Assembly (NCBI GenBank): GCA_964397445.1
Contig: CAYNHZ010000002.1
Span: 1-64,000 of the forward strand
Direction: 5' to 3'
DNA: 64,000 bases
Source: CAYNHZ01 sp964397445
Lineage (GTDB): Bacteria > Bacteroidota > Bacteroidia > Bacteroidales > UBA932
A program made the translations under genes and the position numbers. Shown here piece after piece: positions 63,401 through 64,000 of the stretch. The stretch's first letter is position 1; the number at the start of each line of letters is the position of its first letter. Under the pieces are notes generated by a model, which was not told where the DNA came from, searched no databases, and was given only the letters and a program-made list of their open reading frames with translations.

Positions 63401-64000
63401 ATGAAACAATACATCACAGAAAATAAAGACAGGTTCCTTAGTGAGCTATTTGAATTACTAACAATTCCCTCAATAAGTTCTGATCCGTCTCATAAAAAAG
63501 ATATGTACAAGTGCGCTGAGAAGCTCACTTCACTCCTAATCGAAGCTGGTGCAGAAAAAGCATCTATTTATGAAACTGATGGTCATCCTGTAGTATTTGG
63601 AGAAAAAATCATTGATCCATCAAAAAAGACTATTTTGATATACGGACACTACGATGTTCAGCCTATTGACCCCATTGAATTGTGGAAATCGGATCCATTT
63701 AAACCACAAATAAGAGATAATGCTATTTACGCAAGGGGGGCAAATGATGATAAAGGTCAATCATTTATGCACATAAAAGCTTTTGAGTTTTTAAATAGGA
63801 ATGGGTTACTTAAACATAATATCAAGTTTATCTTAGAAGGGGAGGAGGAAATAGGTTCTCCGAGCCTTGCAAAATGGGCGAAAGAACACAAAAAGATGCT
63901 CTCTTGCGATATTATGCTTGTTTCGGATACAACTATGATCTCAGAAAAGGTTCCATCGATCAATTGCGGAATGCGTGGTCTTGCCTATCTTGAAGTTGAG
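63401..64000 (+). CDS. M20-family dipeptidase, 3' end outside window
   Basis: The first 200 codons are present from ATG 63401. Motifs GHYDVQP, RGANDDKGQ and EGEEEIGS mark an M20/M28-type metal dipeptidase (CNDP-like). The gene follows psd by five bases and may be in the same operon. The dimerisation lid and the C terminus lie beyond the window. Confidence 0.9.
   Translation, partial: MKQYITENKDRFLSELFELLTIPSISSDPSHKKDMYKCAEKLTSLLIEAGAEKASIYETDGHPVVFGEKIIDPSKKTILIYGHYDVQPIDPIELWKSDPFKPQIRDNAIYARGANDDKGQSFMHIKAFEFLNRNGLLKHNIKFILEGEEEIGSPSLAKWAKEHKKMLSCDIMLVSDTTMISEKVPSINCGMRGLAYLEVE

Overview
The window looks like a chromosomal segment of a low-GC member of the Bacteroidota, most probably Bacteroidales. 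The support comes from the sequence: promoters of the TTTG / TAnnTTTG type with about 19-20 bases between the boxes occur before many genes, Shine-Dalgarno sites are rare, and lineage-typical genes are present (a MoxR-Bat aerotolerance locus, type B ribosomal protein L31, a UpxY-like NusG paralogue, an LruC lipoprotein, a DUF1343 protein, an OMP_b-brl_3 outer-membrane barrel). Most of it is housekeeping DNA packed into short operons. I saw no rRNA, CRISPR array, phage module or insertion sequence.

Layout. 0-5 kb (minus): truncated tRNA-Thr, a FeoB membrane domain without its GTPase domain, dxs, purA, ssb. 5-8.6 kb (plus): two tandem related MFS transporters and a class II aldolase-like protein. 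8.6-19.2 kb: aroE, an SpoU-type RNA methyltransferase, lysS, recJ (plus), aroK, parC, era, and an rluB gene whose long Arg/Gly repeat tract is broken by a 100-N assembly gap. 19.2-23.2 kb: an orphan MacB/FtsX-type permease, then tonB-exbD-exbB-truA (minus). 23.3-31.5 kb (plus): moxR, DUF58, a membrane protein, batA, a fused batB-batC, batD, batE. 31.5-34.4 kb: glmM, a DUF1343/NamZ-like protein, rpmE2. 34.4-38.7 kb (minus): an unusual cluster of AAA-like ATPase, sirtuin, UbiX, LruC lipoprotein and an orphan UpxY-like antiterminator. 38.9-44.5 kb (plus): rplU, rpmA, serS, ruvC and a large outer-membrane barrel protein. 44.4-52.2 kb: rluD, a PASTA protein, rsmG, rpmH, mqnE, an ECF sigma factor, polA, queD. 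52.3-64 kb: aminotransferase, DUF1963, msrA, dnaA, pepD, rpe, birA, rsfS, ftsH, cdsA, psd and a truncated M20 peptidase.

How it works together: the genes cover isoprenoid (dxs), purine (purA), shikimate (aroE, aroK), menaquinone by the futalosine route (mqnE), phospholipid (cdsA, psd) and cell-wall precursor (glmM) synthesis, DNA replication and repair (dnaA, polA, ssb, recJ, ruvC, parC), and ribosome assembly and modification (era, rsmG, rluB, rluD, truA, rsfS, L21, L27, L31, L34). The TonB-ExbB-ExbD set would power outer-membrane receptors.

No clear-cut new system stands out. The best leads are the GTPase-less FeoB fused by context to dxs, the batB-batC fusion, the 34.4-38.7 kb cluster with an antiterminator at the end of its operon, enzymes with altered key residues (aldolase, DUF1343 protein, ATPase P-loop, PolA proofreading domain), and the RluB repeat tract. 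Domain positions and membrane segments were read by eye; no searches were run.
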